Translations under genes and position numbers: made by a program
Assembly (NCBI GenBank): GCA_032717465.1
Contig: CM064664.1
Span: forward strand, 4,020,304 to 4,084,303
Direction of reading: 5' to 3'
DNA from: Coenobita brevimanus
Taxonomy: Eukaryota > Arthropoda > Malacostraca > Decapoda > Coenobitidae
DNA length: 64,000 nt
The notes under the pieces: generated by a model
What the model saw: the letters and a program-made list of their open reading frames with translations, nothing else
What the model was told of the DNA's origin: nothing
Database searches by the model: none
Shown: positions 1 to 11,576 of the stretch, in pieces
How positions within the stretch are numbered: position 1 is the first letter of the stretch
Layout of the letters: each line of letters begins with the position of its first letter

Positions 1-330
1 AGCTATGAATTGGGCACTCATGGCTTAGTCATGAGTTCCTAATGTGTTGTGGGGCTGAATCGTATTGTGATGATTGCTTTGTTCCCCTTACTGTCCGTCA
101 CATGCTAGTCCTGTGTCCGAGTCAGTGGGACCTGCAGTGGAGGTTTCTCCATAGGCATAGCAGGACGGATGGTGCCTACTGTCTGTCCTTCATACTTGGA
201 GGAACCTCTGGCTATCTGATATTTTTTTCTTAAGGAAGTGAACTTCTTACATCATTTATAGTTGACTGATAATTTACTTACTTTCTTGCCATTTTTTTTT
301 CCTTGATAGAGGTATCGATTTTGTTTTAGT
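1..330 (+). mobile_element. jockey-like LINE, 3' terminal fragment
   Basis: About residues 1-63 of the open stretch at 42-233, and decayed sequence before it, read as the C-terminal tail of a non-LTR retrotransposon polyprotein. A Cys-X2-Cys ... His-X4-Cys pattern in a context like 'CDDCFVPLTVRHMLVLCPS' is the tail zinc-binding motif that follows the RNase H domain in jockey-like elements. No upstream RT is visible because the window starts here. The fragments at 15379-17989 and 29130-29860 appear to belong to the same family. It is a dead fragment with no host function inferred. Confidence 0.6.
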
Positions 331-375
331 ACACAGGTTTTAACGTTTATTCGGCGTCATATAATCAAACTGTTG

Positions 376-1928
376 CAGCACCACAATTTTTATTTCCAAT
401 AATTCAGTTCAGTTCTCTTGTCATCTACAGAAATTGTTTATTCATCTCAGGATATAACTCATCGAAGACTTGGCATTAGTTATGACACATTCACTACTAC
501 GGATTTATCCACAACTTAGTAAAAGTGCTTGGATGCAAAAACAGAAACTGTAAGACATCATCCTTGTGAAATAATAAATTTTTTACTACAGTATCTTTAA
601 TAATACTGTTATCTACAGTCATTCTTACTCAGATAAGGAGTGATTTCATATGAAAAACATATTAAGCCAAGAGATTAAATTCTCTTACCCACCTTTATCA
701 ATCTGAGGTGTGTAGGGGGCATCATGAGGCACTGGCCAGGCTATCGAAACCTGTACCAGCTTTTCCTTGCCTATATACAAGGGGGAAGTGCCATCTAGTT
801 TAGCAAAGTTCCGGGATATTATCAGCTGCATGTTTAGAGGGGCACCAATATGAGCACTCCTGAAAAAAAAAAAAAAAGACATAAATAGTAAAATGTAATA
901 ATCTACACAGATGTTTTGCCCACCAAAAAACATCATGAGGTAGGATTATAAGGAAGGAATATTCGATACTGGGAGAATATTGAACAGCATGCCGAGTAGA
1001 ATGGGACACATAATCATTCGTACATCATTCAGTTCTCTGGAATCCTGGCGCCTCGTCACATGCCAAACCATCTACAAGTTTTTGCTCCTTCAAAATCAGC
1101 TGCCAAATTGCTTTTTAACTGACGGTTAATATAAAAAAAGATTAAAAGAAAATTATACATAAATAAACAACTTTATGTCCTACACGCTAATAACCCACTC
1201 CTGCGAGTAAGGACATAATGGTTCATTTAGGCTCATACCAGGAAACATTTATTCAGCTGAGAGCAATACGGACGATGAAAGGATTAAACAACTGCTGTAC
1301 AACATCTCACTTTTCTTTTTTTTATAAATTCTTCCTTTTCAAAGTCTCATAATTACTTTACTTGGAGGACACATTTCCCATTTAGTTCTACTTAAAGTCA
1401 GATCACTGTTTTCAGCCTGTTAAGAAGGGATTATCGAAACCTGTGTCTGGCTTTTCATCCTCTAGAGGTCTTCATTATAATCGTGATAACGTAAGATAAA
1501 TAGTGATTAGATTTAGTATGAAAACTAACCTGAACTGTGGCGATTTAGTCCACGGTTTCTTAGTTTTGAGGCTTCTATCACTATACCACCGACTATATTT
1601 GTGCAAAGGGAGAAAATCCATTGAACCGCGTTGTACTTTCTCTCTGTAATGCCTGACAGTACTCTAAGTTCACTCTGAATGACATGTAACATACAGTATA
1701 TGGTTCATATAACAGGGGTCACTGTTCAATTAGCCACTGTGGCCTGTATTATTGTTGGCTAAGGAAGCTCCTGAACATCTTTTCTTAAGCGATTTATTAT
1801 GCTTATTAGACCTTACTGGTATACTTCGTGTATAAATCCTTCAAACATCCCAGTACTCTGCATAAATATTGGACAAAAGGATATTAATCAGCCACATCCA
1901 AAAGCAAATCCCTGAGGATGAGGTGCTA
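376..1928. repeat. Duplicated genomic block, copy 1
   Basis: This block is highly similar to 30819-32329 plus 39705-39769. Both copies carry one IR exon with flanking intron sequence, for example the shared run starting 'ccaataattcagttca' and the shared tail near 'aaaagcaaatc'. Copy 2 is interrupted by a 7.4-kb LTR retrotransposon and copy 1 is not, so the duplication came first or copy 1 is the unoccupied version. Apart from the exon relic, no gene is seen in it. Confidence 0.85.
693..859 (-). pseudogene. Ionotropic receptor S2 exon, damaged duplicate
   Basis: This is a second copy of the IR exon at 31120-31306. A long T tract and CAG acceptor precede position 859, and the exon reads through S2 with 'KEKLVQVSIAWPVPHDAPY', the stretch that in IRs lies before the second lobe closes. 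Compared with the other copy, 20 bp are missing next to the donor, so the last codons (Cys-Leu-Arg-Ile-Ile-Ser-Gln) are lost and the 167-nt exon no longer ends in phase 0. Splicing into the known last exon would shift the frame. It lies downstream of that last exon in transcription direction, so it is not part of the recognised gene. It could instead belong to a paralogue whose remaining exons lie outside the window. Confidence 0.75.
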
Positions 1929-2177
1929 CCTGTCGGTTCTATGGCCAGTCTCCTTCTGAGCTCTGCTTCCTAAATTCTGGTGTAGCAGGGGTCGTGTCAC
2001 GTGTGTTACACTGTTGTTGAAATGTTCTAGAAGCCTGTGTGTGAATATGTGTGTATGTGTGTGTATGGTCACGAGGCATTGTTCGTGTGCCTATCAAGCA
2101 TTCCTTGAGTTAGAGTGTGTAAGCATGTTTACCATTGCTCGATTCCTGCAGACACACTACCTGACTTGCTGCTTCTA

Positions 2178-2209
<32 letters not shown>

Positions 2210-2267
2210 TCTATCTATCCATCATGCTATCTATTATGATTTGTAATTATAATATGGAGTCCTGACA
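1928..2267 (-). repeat. LTR-like relic, family A, partial copy
   Basis: This is highly similar to 7795-8119: both carry 'ctatggccagtctccttctg', a (TATC)n run, and the terminus 'tcctgaca'. On the minus strand the end reads TGTCAGGACT, a plausible LTR start. No coding sequence is present. The (TATC)n run is at about 2188-2220. Confidence 0.55.
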
Positions 2268-2435
2268 TCATTCGGTCACGTAGCAATCATTACTGACATA
2301 TGCTAATCTATTAATACATAATAGTCTTCTTCTTCAATCTTAATACATAATATTGATTATAATATTGTATACATATAATATTCATGTTAATATTGCAATG
2401 ATTCAGTAATATTATATGTTAAACAAGTTGTATAC

Positions 2436-4815
2436 ATCAATCAATCAATTAATCATTTCCTGTGACACCCCACGGGATACATAAGGCCTCGATGAACTCT
2501 CTCCACCAATATTTGTCTCTTGCCATCTCCTTCAGGTCCCACCAACACTTCCCTCCTGCTTCTTTTTTCATTGTCCTCAACCAGGTTTCCCTCGGCCTAC
2601 CTCTACCTCTTCTTCCTCTAGCAGTCCACTCTGGCACATCCAGTATTAAACTATCTTCTTTTCTGTATATGTGCCCCAGCCATTTCCAGCGAGACAGTCT
2701 CACATATTCATTAACTGGTTCCACTCTTGTAATATCCCTTACTCTTGCATTTGTAACTCTGTCTTGCCACTTTACCCCAAGAATCCTTCTCAGTATTTTA
2801 TTCTCAAATCCTAATATTTTCTGATCTGTTGCAATTGTACTGTACCATGACTCATCCCCATAAATTAAAACTGGTCTAACCATGGACTTGGAAATTTTCA
2901 CTTTAGTATGTACCGAAAGCATATTATTATTCCAAACAGATTTCAACATTCCAACAGCTCGCCAATCCTGTCTAATCCTCTCCTCAATTTCATTGTTTAA
3001 TGATCCATTAGATGATACAATCTTTCCAAGATATTTAAAGTTTTCTAAATTCTTCACCACATTATTCCCAATTACACAATCGATTTGGTTCTCCATGTTC
3101 ATATTAATAATTTCAGTCTTTCCATAATTTATTACCAATCCCATTTTTTCTCCTTCCTCCACCAGACAATCAAGCACCCTCTGCATCTCGTAAATACTTC
3201 CGCAAATCAGTACAATATCATCAGCATAGTCCAAATCCATCAGCTTCTTATTTTCTTTCCAGTTAATTCCTGCACCTGTTCTCCTTACAACCTTTTTCAT
3301 AACATAATCCATAACCAAAACAAACAACAATGGCGAAAGAACTCCTCCTTGAATCACTCCTGACCTAGCTTGAAATAGATCACTCAAAGTACCACCCACC
3401 ATTACCTTACAAAAAATACCTTCATGCAGGCTTCTAATAATATTTACAAACTTTTCTGGTATACCATAGAATCTCATAATTTTCAACATAGCTGCACGTG
3501 AAACACTATCAAACGCCTTTTCAAAATCCACAAAACACATACTAAGTGGCATTTTCATCTCATTAGCTTGTTGCATTAGATGCCTTACAATAAAAATCTG
3601 ATCATTACAACCTCGACCCTTGCTAAATCCCGTTTCTTCTTCTCTTAAAATTTTATCAATTACTGGCTCTATTCTGTTCAACAAGATTTTGGAAAAAACT
3701 TTTGCAACTACAGGTGTCAAAGTTATCCGCCTCCAATTGCCACACACAGTTAAATCTCCTTTTTTGGTATTTTTAAAATCACTCCATTTTTCCACTCTTC
3801 TGGAATTCCACCATTATTCCAAGCCACATTAAAAAGTTTCAAAAGCGCATTCATCAACTCGTCATTTTCCATCTTAAGCATTTTAGGGAATATTCCATCC
3901 TCTCCTGGGGCCTTAAAATTCTTTAAATCCTTTATAGATTTTGCTACCTCTTCCAAAGTTATATCACCTGTTTCTATCTTCAAATCTCTCTCGGCTGGCA
4001 AAATGTCCTCTTCAGCTGGGATTGGTCAATTTAGAACAGATTCAAAGTCCTCTTTCCGCCTTCCTTTTATATCCAAATCTTTAGTCATCAAATTACCATT
4101 TCCATCTCGTACAGGTATTTCCTTCCTTTTCTTATCAGTCCCAGTTAACTCCTTTATGGCCTGAGACGCTGCTCTTGTGCTCTGACCGTGATTTTTACTT
4201 AATTTTATTTTTGTCTCTCTTGCCTTTTCATCATATAGCCTCCTTTTATCACGTCTAACGAGTCTTTTTACTTCAGAATGTAAACTCCAGTACTTTGCTC
4301 TAAGTACTTCAACTACCTGGCCATCAACATGTTGTTCTTCACTTCTTAACTTAGCCTCTTTCCTTTTCTGAATTGCACTCCATGTTTCATCTGACATTCA
4401 CTTTTTCCTTCTCTCTTTTCCCTTTTTCTTAATAGCAACCTTAGCACTCTCATGCAAAACTTCTTTTACCTCTCTCCACATTTGATTAATATCATTATTT
4501 TCAGATTCCATCAAAGTCTGCAGGACTAGAAACCTGTTCCTACATTCCCACCGAAACATTTCCCTCGTGCTCTCATCATTTCTCAGCTCATCAAAATCAT
4601 AACCATTACCTCCTGTACAATTACCATTAACGTTTCTCTGAAGTTTTATTTTAATCTTTGACACAACAAGTTGATGATCACTACCTATATCTGCCCCCCT
4701 CCTTACGCAAACATCTTGCAAATACCTCCTAAGCCTTCTGCTAATTGCCATGTGGTCAATCTGGTTACAATATTTACCACATGGTGAAATCCAAGTAGTC
4801 TTATGTATTTCTCTA
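2436..4815 (-). mobile_element. LINE (non-LTR retrotransposon), 5'-truncated copy
   Basis: This is a LINE body read on the minus strand, ending in a short tetranucleotide tail (TGAT repeats on the minus strand, 2436-2452) instead of poly(A), which is a feature of RTE/CR1-type elements. The 5' end is lost inside the endonuclease domain near 4815. Clade assignment (RTE-like) rests on the style of the RT motifs and is tentative. Confidence 0.8.
2449..4809 (-). pseudogene. LINE endonuclease-reverse transcriptase remnant
   Basis: The open reading runs from the last part of an APE-type endonuclease ('NQIDHMAI', 'GSDHQLVV' near 4690-4760) through a linker into a full reverse transcriptase. RT signatures seen are 'NWRRITLTPV', 'FVDFEKAFDSV' (motif A, catalytic Asp), 'GVIQGGVLSPLLF' and 'LDYADDIVL' (motif C, YADD), followed by a C-terminal region with 'RWKWLGHIYRKED'. 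Three lesions are visible: in-frame TGA codons at 4398-4400 and 4026-4028, and a one-base shift in an A run near 3755-3790. Otherwise the frame is continuous, so decay is recent compared with the LINE at 15.4-18 kb. The protein would have copied element RNA into DNA at a nicked target. Confidence 0.85.
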
Positions 4816-4859
4816 TGCTCAAAGATAATTGAACAAATATAATATGATTAAATTGGTTA

Positions 4860-5640
4860 TTGTATGACGTTTCGTAAGGTGTGTATGTATAACAGACATA
4901 CGCATATAACTGTGCAATGGCAATACTGCTAAGTCATTACATTACATATGGAGTTGTCCCTTTAGTAATATCTAATATTTTACCTAATTTGTATGATGAT
5001 TCTGGTAAAACAGAACTGTGGTAAAATTGTATGACTTGTTACATAACATTGTAGTAATAATTGTAACATTGTATGACTTGTTACATAATACTGTAGCAAC
5101 ATTGTAGCAATAACTGTAACATTGTATGACTTGTTACATAATATTGTAGTAACATTGTAGTAATAATTGTAACATTGTATGAATTGTTACATAATATTGT
5201 AGTAACATTGTAGTAATAATTGTAACATTGTATGAATTGTTACATAATATTGTAATAATGCAGAATTGTGTTGGTCTTATAATTGTAGTTACATTTTTTA
5301 AAGCAACTGTTACATAACTGTGTTGGCCTTATAATTGTAGTTACATTTTGTTAATGCAACTGTTACATAATTGTGTTGGCCTTATAATTGTAGTTAAAGT
5401 TACATAATAGTTACATCTTGTTAATGCAACTGTTACATAATTGTTACATATTGTTTGTAGTTACATTATTGTAGCAATTGTAACATAATGGAATCGTTTG
5501 TCGTTACATAATTGTTACATATTGTTTGTAGTTACATAATTGTAGCAAGTGTACCATAATCCAATCGTTTGTCGTTACATAATTGTTACATATTGTTTGT
5601 TGTTACATAATTTTAATAATTGCAGTCCTGACATCGAATC
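4860..5640. repeat. AT-rich tandem repeats, three unit types
   Basis: Three successive tandem arrays. A unit of roughly 54 bp around 'gtatgacttgttacataa' repeats about four times at 5020-5270. A unit of roughly 53 bp around 'ttggccttataattgtag' repeats at about 5270-5440. A unit of roughly 70 bp around 'gttacatattgtttgtag' repeats at about 5440-5620. All share a GTTACATAA-like core. The block ends in 'agtcctgacat', the same terminus as the LTR-like relics at 2267 and 8119, so it may be the expanded U3 of a member of that family. No genes are seen. Confidence 0.75.
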
Positions 5641-6560
5641 CGGTCAGCTGCAGTCGATTTTAGTGATGATGTGCCATGCCACTAGCTTGTGGAGACAACA
5701 ATTTGCTTTTTTGTTTGTAGTTTATGTGGTATTTTGATATTTGTAGTAACACTTACACCTACTTTCATTTGTTTGTTATGTGATCTTACTGTATTTCTTT
5801 TTTTCTTTTTTTTTTGTATGTATTGACTTTCTATACTTTGTTTTTCTTCGTTCGTCTACGCTTTTTTTGTTGTTGTCGAAGGTTGCATAATTGCTGGTTA
5901 ATTCCCTTGGGACCCTTTTTTAAGGCTTAGTTGATATTGCACAGATAATGTTGAAAATGATATTATATAGCCCCATATTTTGTTATTTTATATAAAAAAT
6001 ATATATACACTATATACAGTATTAACTATATACAATGACTTGTTGTTCACTTGTACCTATCGTGGGCAATATGTGCGTCAGCACCGTGTGGAAAACTTTG
6101 TCTTCACGATTGTGTGGAAGATGTTCATTCTTCCTAATGTCATTTGTGTTGGTCATTTTTTTTTCCCTGGTTTTCCTTGTAACTTAATTTGTTTCCACTA
6201 GGTAGCTTTAATTAATAAATGTTTAATACAGTTCTTTTAATCGCTCACTGTGTAACTGTGATGGAATATTTTCTTTATTACTTTGTAGATGTAATAATGT
6301 ATAGCTGTATGTATGAAACATGTATTTTATGTAGGTATAAATGGTAACACTCGTTGGTAGTAAAAAAATGTTATAATAGATGAATCAATATATACAGTGT
6401 AGAATATTCTTTGTTGGTGATTATTTAGTGCTTGAATTATGCCGATAATTAAAGTAGGTATATGTATTTACAGTAATCTGTAACTATACGGTACGTTTTA
6501 TATGTCTGTGCACGAGTTTTTTGTCTATCACTGTGTATTGTATAAATGAAGTAACTATGT
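5641..6560. other. No recognisable gene
   Basis: AT-rich non-coding sequence with short open frames of atypical composition only. I see no splice-bounded exon and no family match. Confidence 0.5.
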
Positions 6561-7474
6561 AACTCACTAATTTTTACCGTGATGGGAATGGTGTGAGTGG
6601 TGGTGAGTGGTGGTGTCACACACGAGTTGACTTACGTGGCGTCGTCTCAGCAAACACGTATGGTAACATCGACTTCCCACACTGGTAGCTGTGGTGAGTA
6701 AATGAGTAGCGATGAGTAACCTGAGTGAAGATGAGTGAGTAAGATGAGTTGTGAATATGGGCTTGGTATTTCCTGCATCGTCTTGACCTCTTCACTCCTG
6801 TGTCAGCGTTGGAGGTTGGGTGGCGGTAGCAGAGAGATGAGGGTGAGGTCAGGTGGTTGTGAGTTGTGAGTCGTGTCTCACTCTTCGTTTTTTTTTTTTT
6901 CTTTCGAGGTATTCTTGGTCCTTTTCTCTTGTGATTTACTCGTTGTGGGATGAAGAATGTCGCTACTTGTAGGTGTGTGTAGAAGATTATAGAGATATCT
7001 TGTAGACTTGTTACTTGTAGTTGATCGTAGATGGTTGTAGTTCGTTGCTTCGTCATAGAAATTGGAAGATTGTTTGTATATCAATACTTTGTTAAACTAC
7101 TGGCAAGGCGTCGTGTGACCTCTTCACCTCTAAATCAGCGTGATGATCGGGAAAACGGAGAGGGAGTTGGAGAGAATACAGTCAGGAGCTGGTTGTGAGT
7201 TGTTGGTTGTAAGAGGTATTGTTTGTTTTCAATCGATATGTAGAATCAACTGTACACTCGTAGACTCGTAGGCTCGTAGACTTGTAGACTCGTAGGCTAG
7301 TAGACTTGTAGACTCGTAGGCTCGTAGGCTTGTAGACTCGTAGGCTTGTAGGCTTGCAGATTTGTATTTTGTAGGAATTCACTGTAGAACTGAAACTAAT
7401 CTTGGTTAGAATCTTGCCTGCTTTTGTAGACATTCACTGTAGATTCATAGACGAGGTTCGTACGTTCGCTGCTG
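6560..7474 (-). other. Internal part of LTR-like family A relic
   Basis: The stretch shares several phrases with 27600-28007: 'cttgtgatttactcgttgtggg', the 'cctcttcac...gtcagcg' segment and 'ggttcgtacgttcg'. These lie in the same order next to LTR-like repeats in both places. This suggests leader sequence downstream of a primer-binding site in a degraded LTR element read on the minus strand. No gag or pol is left. Confidence 0.45.
7252..7360. repeat. Minisatellite (gtagactc/gtaggctt units)
   Basis: Short direct repeats of the type 'gtagactcgtaggctt' with an 8-9 bp basic period, about a dozen copies. The minus-strand frame gives a repetitive SLRVYKST-like peptide that is a by-product of the repeat and not a credible gene. 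Confidence 0.8.
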
Positions 7475-8119
7475 CCTTATCTAACAGCATCTTTGTAACT
7501 TTGTAGCTTCTTGTAGTGTGTTTTGTATATCAGTTATACATATATTAGACTCGTGGACGAGCGGTTGTTATAAGTGAGTAGTTTTGTAAGTAGATAATCT
7601 TCATTCCCTTTTGATGCAATGACAGGAGAGGTAAAGATTAGTAAGGAACTATTTTTATTTGTCTTGGAAATATTAACAAAGTCTCTCACACATGAGTGAA
7701 GTATAAAGTAGAGTCCCGCGAGCTACCTCCTGTCTCGCTCTCTCTCTCTCATCCACCCTCTGGCCCATTTTCCTAGGCTCCTCCCTACTACCTGTCTGTT
7801 CTATGGCCAGTCTCCTTCTGAGCTCTGCTTCCTAAATTCTGGTGTAGCAGCGGTCGTGTCACGTGTGCTACACTGTTGTTGAAATGTTCTAGAAGCCTGT
7901 GTGTGAGTATGTGTGTGTATGATCATGAGACATTGTTTGTGTACCTATCAAGCATTCGTTGAGTTAGAGTGTAAGCATGTTTACCATTGCTCGATTCTCA
8001 CAGACACACTACCTGACTTGCTGCTTCTATCTGTCTGTCTGACTATCTATCTATCTATCTATCTATCTATCCATCATGCTATCTATTATAATTTGTAATT
8101 ATAATATTGAGTCCTGACA
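7475..8119 (-). repeat. LTR-like relic, family A
   Basis: The right part, 7795-8119, matches 1928-2267, including the (TATC)n run (about 8045-8073) and the end 'tcctgaca'. On the minus strand it starts TGTCAGGACT. The other end is less certain and was placed next to 'ttcgtacgttcg', which in the related copy at 28 kb adjoins the primer site. It abuts a LINE body starting at 8120, so either the LTR inserted into that LINE or both were truncated at this join. Confidence 0.5.
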
Positions 8120-10362
8120 TATGTAGTACACTTCAGGCTAAAAGGGAGGAGATTGGGAGAATGTTTGTGAGAAAAAAGTTGGATGTGTTAGCTTTGAGTG
8201 AAACAAAGATGAAAGAGAAATGTGAATCTAAGTTTGAAAGTAAGACTGTAAGATGTCAGATGTTGACAGAGGGAGAGCGAGAGAAGGAGTGGCCTTGATA
8301 ATGAGCCCGGAAGTGCAGCAATGTGTGACTGAATGGAAGGTGTCATCGAGTCTGATGTGGGTGAAAACGAAATTTGGACGTGAGTTGTGGGTATTTGTCA
8401 GTGGATATGGGCCTTGTAGTAAAAGGGATGAAGAAGTGTGGGAGTCCAGCTGGAATGATATTGATGAGTGTCTGCAGAGTTTTGGAGCAAATGTGAATGT
8501 GGTAATGATGGGAGATCTGAATGCTAGAGTGGGAAATGTAGCAGTTGAAGGTTTCGTTGGTATGCATGATGTGCCTGGAATAAATGGTAATGAGGAAAGT
8601 ATAATAGGGTTGTCTGTTGTGCGAGAGATGACTATTGGAAATACCTTGTTTGGTAAGAAAGATATAAGTATACATGGGTGAGACAGGAGGGTGGAAGAGT
8701 TGTTGACAGAACATTAACCCGTCACGTCCCGAGGTTTTCCGCACCTCCGACATCCCCCAGTCCCGAGGTATTTTCGAAAAAAAAATTTTGGGCTAAAACC
8801 TTCGCTTTTGGTGAGAAACATCGAAAATTCATAGAGAAATTGCTCACCTGAGGTTTAAAATACCCAATCCAGGTAGGAGTTCCTCCTTACCTGACTGGGT
8901 TTTCTAACATGCTAGCACCAAAGAAAACGAGTTCTATGGGAGGGTAACTATTTTATCCACTCATAAACGGTATTTATTTATTTACTTGGTACGAATGTAT
9001 ATGTAGTATGAGAGTATATTGGTTTTCAAGCAGTAATAAAGGCATTATAAGCATTGTTTCACTCACTAACTAATCACCATACCTGACCTTTTTTTGCCAC
9101 ATTACCTGATCATTATTTCTGGCTGTTTCTTCTTCTAATGCTATGTAAACATTGTCCTCCACATTGTCATCGATTGGGGAATCACTCTGGCCCTGAATAT
9201 CTTTACTAGCCAGGTCACTGGTAACAGGTCCTTTGCCAAGACAATGGCATGAGGGGGGGGAGGGGAGGTTATGCGGTGTAAGGCATTGTCCCTACTTGGC
9301 ATCTTGTAGAGGAATAGAGGAAGGTGTCCCGTGTATACATGCGAAAAATCACGCACGAAAATTGAAAATTGTGCAAATTAGGGACCTTGCCATTGCACGA
9401 CGTACTGGTACGTCGCCGGGACTGGCAAATGCAAATCGTTGCAACGTACCCATAAGTCGACGGGACGGGGCAGGTTAATGAACTATGTGGTTGTGTCCAG
9501 GAATGTATAAGAAAGATTCCTGGATGTGAGAGTTTGGAGATGGGAGGGTGGAGGTATGTCTGACCACTACCTAGTGGAGGGAAAGATGAAAGTAGGTATG
9601 AGCTGGGTAAGATCTAGGAGAGTTAGGTACAGAGGTTTTGAAAGTCCCTGAGTTGGATAAAAGAGAGAAAATGATAGAGAATCAGGAAAAGTTGAAAGAT
9701 TAATGGAACGCAGTGAAAGATCGGGAAAATGGCGGTATGGAGGAGGAATGGCAGTTGTTTAAGAGGGCTGTGGGTGGGGGGGGGGTATACAGAAGAGATG
9801 TCTAGTGTCAGACAAGTAGGTAGTGGTGTAAGAAAGGGAGATGAATGGGGGTGCGAGGAAGTAAGTATGGCTGTAGCTGGGAAGACACGTTCATATGAAG
9901 TGTAGCTGCAGAGTAATTATGAGGTGTCATATGAGAGGTACAAGAAAAAGAGCAATAGGTCTAGAAGGGCTGTACATGATGCTAAAGTGGCAGCAGATGA
10001 GAGGTGGCATAGATGGTTGACAGAATTTTCAACAGAATAAGAAAATGTTTTGGAAGCAGGTGAAGACGGTGTGAAGGGGAGAGTCTGGGAAGGAAAAGTG
10101 AGTAAAAGCAGAGGATGGAAGGATGTTAACTGAGATGGATGCAGTAAGGAAGATATAGGCAGAGTATTTTGAAAGACTGTTAAATGTAGAGGAGGAAAGG
10201 GAGGCAGAGATTGTGGATGATGGAAGGGTGCAAGGAATAAATGTGTTGTGAGAGTTGAATGATTCTTTGATCATGACTGAGGAAGTGCAGAAGGCAGTTA
10301 AGGAGATGAAAGCAGGGAAAGCTACAGGTGTGGATGGGTGTGCTGTGAAATCTCTAAAACTG
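8120..10362 (+). pseudogene. LINE endonuclease region, interrupted and decayed
   Basis: Reading on the plus strand, 8131-8683 carries an APE-type endonuclease: 'LDVLALSETKMKEK' (catalytic Glu region), 'GYGPCSKRDEE' and 'MMGDLNARVGN' (DxN motif). After the inserted element at 8718-9474 the same protein resumes at 9479 with 'MNYVV' and then 'GMSDHYLVEGK' (SDH motif) near 9570. A decayed linker follows, up to 'KAGKATGVDG' near 10315-10335, just before the RT core. The body stops at about 10362. Stops and frameshifts occur throughout. The 3' ends at 43728-44482, 55024-55380 and 29906-30110 look like the same LINE family, but they are separate truncated copies. Confidence 0.75.
8714..9478 (-). mobile_element. 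Non-autonomous piggyBac-type element, copy 1
   Basis: The element at 8718-9474 is flanked by TTAA on both sides (8714-8717 and 9475-9478). Its ends are CCCGTCACGTCCCG and, inverted, CCTGCCCCGTCCCG. Removing it with one TTAA restores the interrupted LINE frame. It is about 757 bp, with near-identical relatives at 33034-33789 and 45142-45898. Subterminal blocks such as 'gcaattgcaaggtc' and 'ttcgcttttggt' are shared in diverged form with the piggyBac-like element at 55423-59313. It has no transposase, only a vestige resembling the transposase N-terminus (about 9127-9240). Confidence 0.85.
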
Positions 10363-10364
10363 TA

Positions 10365-10720
10365 GAGTCACCCATAGGCACTGGGAACTGGAATGAAAGA
10401 AAGAAAGACAAAAGAGGAAATGTAAAGTCACCCAAAGGCAGAAGGACGAGGAAACAATGAAGTAAAGAAAGACAGAAGAGGAAGGAAGGAAAGGAGGGAG
10501 GAAAGGAAAGGGCAAACACCCGAGAGCAGCACTACATCGAGTGAGCCGATGGTGAGCCCCCCCACCTACCACCATATAAAGTTCTGAAATATTTGATGCA
10601 TCTGTCTGAACCATTTGGTTCATTGATACTGTTGTTCTTGGCGGTGGTAGTGGTGGTGGTGGTGGTTGATAGTGGTGGTGATGATTTTGTTCTTGTTGTT
10701 GTTTTTGTTGCCACAGTTTC
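10365..10720. repeat. GA-rich repeat and (GGT)n microsatellite
   Basis: A repeated 'gtcaccca.aggca' phrase followed by purine-rich gaaaga/ggaagg sequence (10365-10515), then a GGT/GTT microsatellite at about 10637-10705. The hydrophobic poly-Val peptide read from it is a by-product. No gene is seen. Confidence 0.7.
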
Positions 10721-10802
10721 ATCTCAATATGAACTCAAGAGACTGAATTTTAAAGCTGTCCCTTTCTTGAGATCCAGCATCATCATTTCGGGGGACAGGG
10801 TG

Positions 10803-11576
10803 TTAACCCACCTTGTGTCAGCTATTTTTAGCTCTCTGGGTCACCCCAGTGCCGGCCATTTTTTGGCCTTTTTTTTGGCGAAAATGATAGCTTTTGATGT
10901 GGAAACAACGAATTTCGCCATTAAAATGCTCACTGAGGCTCAGAAATGAGTTTTATTGAGTCCTGCATACTCGAGTACAGGTATAGTCGCTCTCTTACAC
11001 TCACCATGTATGTGAGAGAAAGAAGTTTTCTATATAAGGTATACTCAGGTATTTATGCTGGGAAGGTATAGCAATGTTCAGTACACTTTCTTGATTACTT
11101 ATCACTTCAGCATCTATCACTATTTGGTGTCTTTCTCACTGTGAATGCATTATCGTACACATACTTGAAGATAGGTAAAACCTGATTTCATTACATACAG
11201 TCACGGCACTTACAAGAAGGTATTTACTACTGGACTTCAGTATATAGTCCTTACGCTTACAAGAAAATATTTACAATATACACTTATGTGAAAATATTTA
11301 CAAAATGCCTTCACTATGTACAGTGCTATGTAAGGCACACAGACAGAGTGAGGCAGAGCGAGCATGAGGGGGGAGCAAGTGAGTGTATGGCCTTGACAGC
11401 CTTGGAGATGGTAGAGGAACAGTCACCTTACATGCATGCCAATTTTTACCCGTGAATCTTGAAAAATGCGGTCACAGTGAAGTTTTTTTTTTTAGACCAT
11501 TTTAAAATGGCACTAGCACTGGCCGCGGAATTGATGTAAGACCGTTTTAAAACGGCACTTTCTCGTGGTGGGTTAA
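10803..11576. mobile_element. TTAA-flanked MITE-like element, diverged
   Basis: TTAA at 10803-10806 and 11573-11576 flanks a 766-bp segment with inverted ends CCCACC...GGTGGG and GTGCCG...CGGCAC boxes just inside. The size and the TTAA target are like the other piggyBac-type derivatives, but internal sequence similarity is weak. It may belong to another subfamily. Confidence 0.55.

Noticed and set aside
4860..5640. CRISPR-like direct repeats
   Set aside because: Units are AT-rich, imperfect and without unique spacers, and the genome is eukaryotic.
7182..7433. Repeated SLRVYKST peptide frame
   Set aside because: By-product of an 8-9 bp minisatellite, not a repeat protein gene.
10593..10949. 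118-codon plus-strand frame with poly-Val segment
   Set aside because: Driven by a (GGT)n microsatellite and running into a TTAA-flanked element; no family resemblance.
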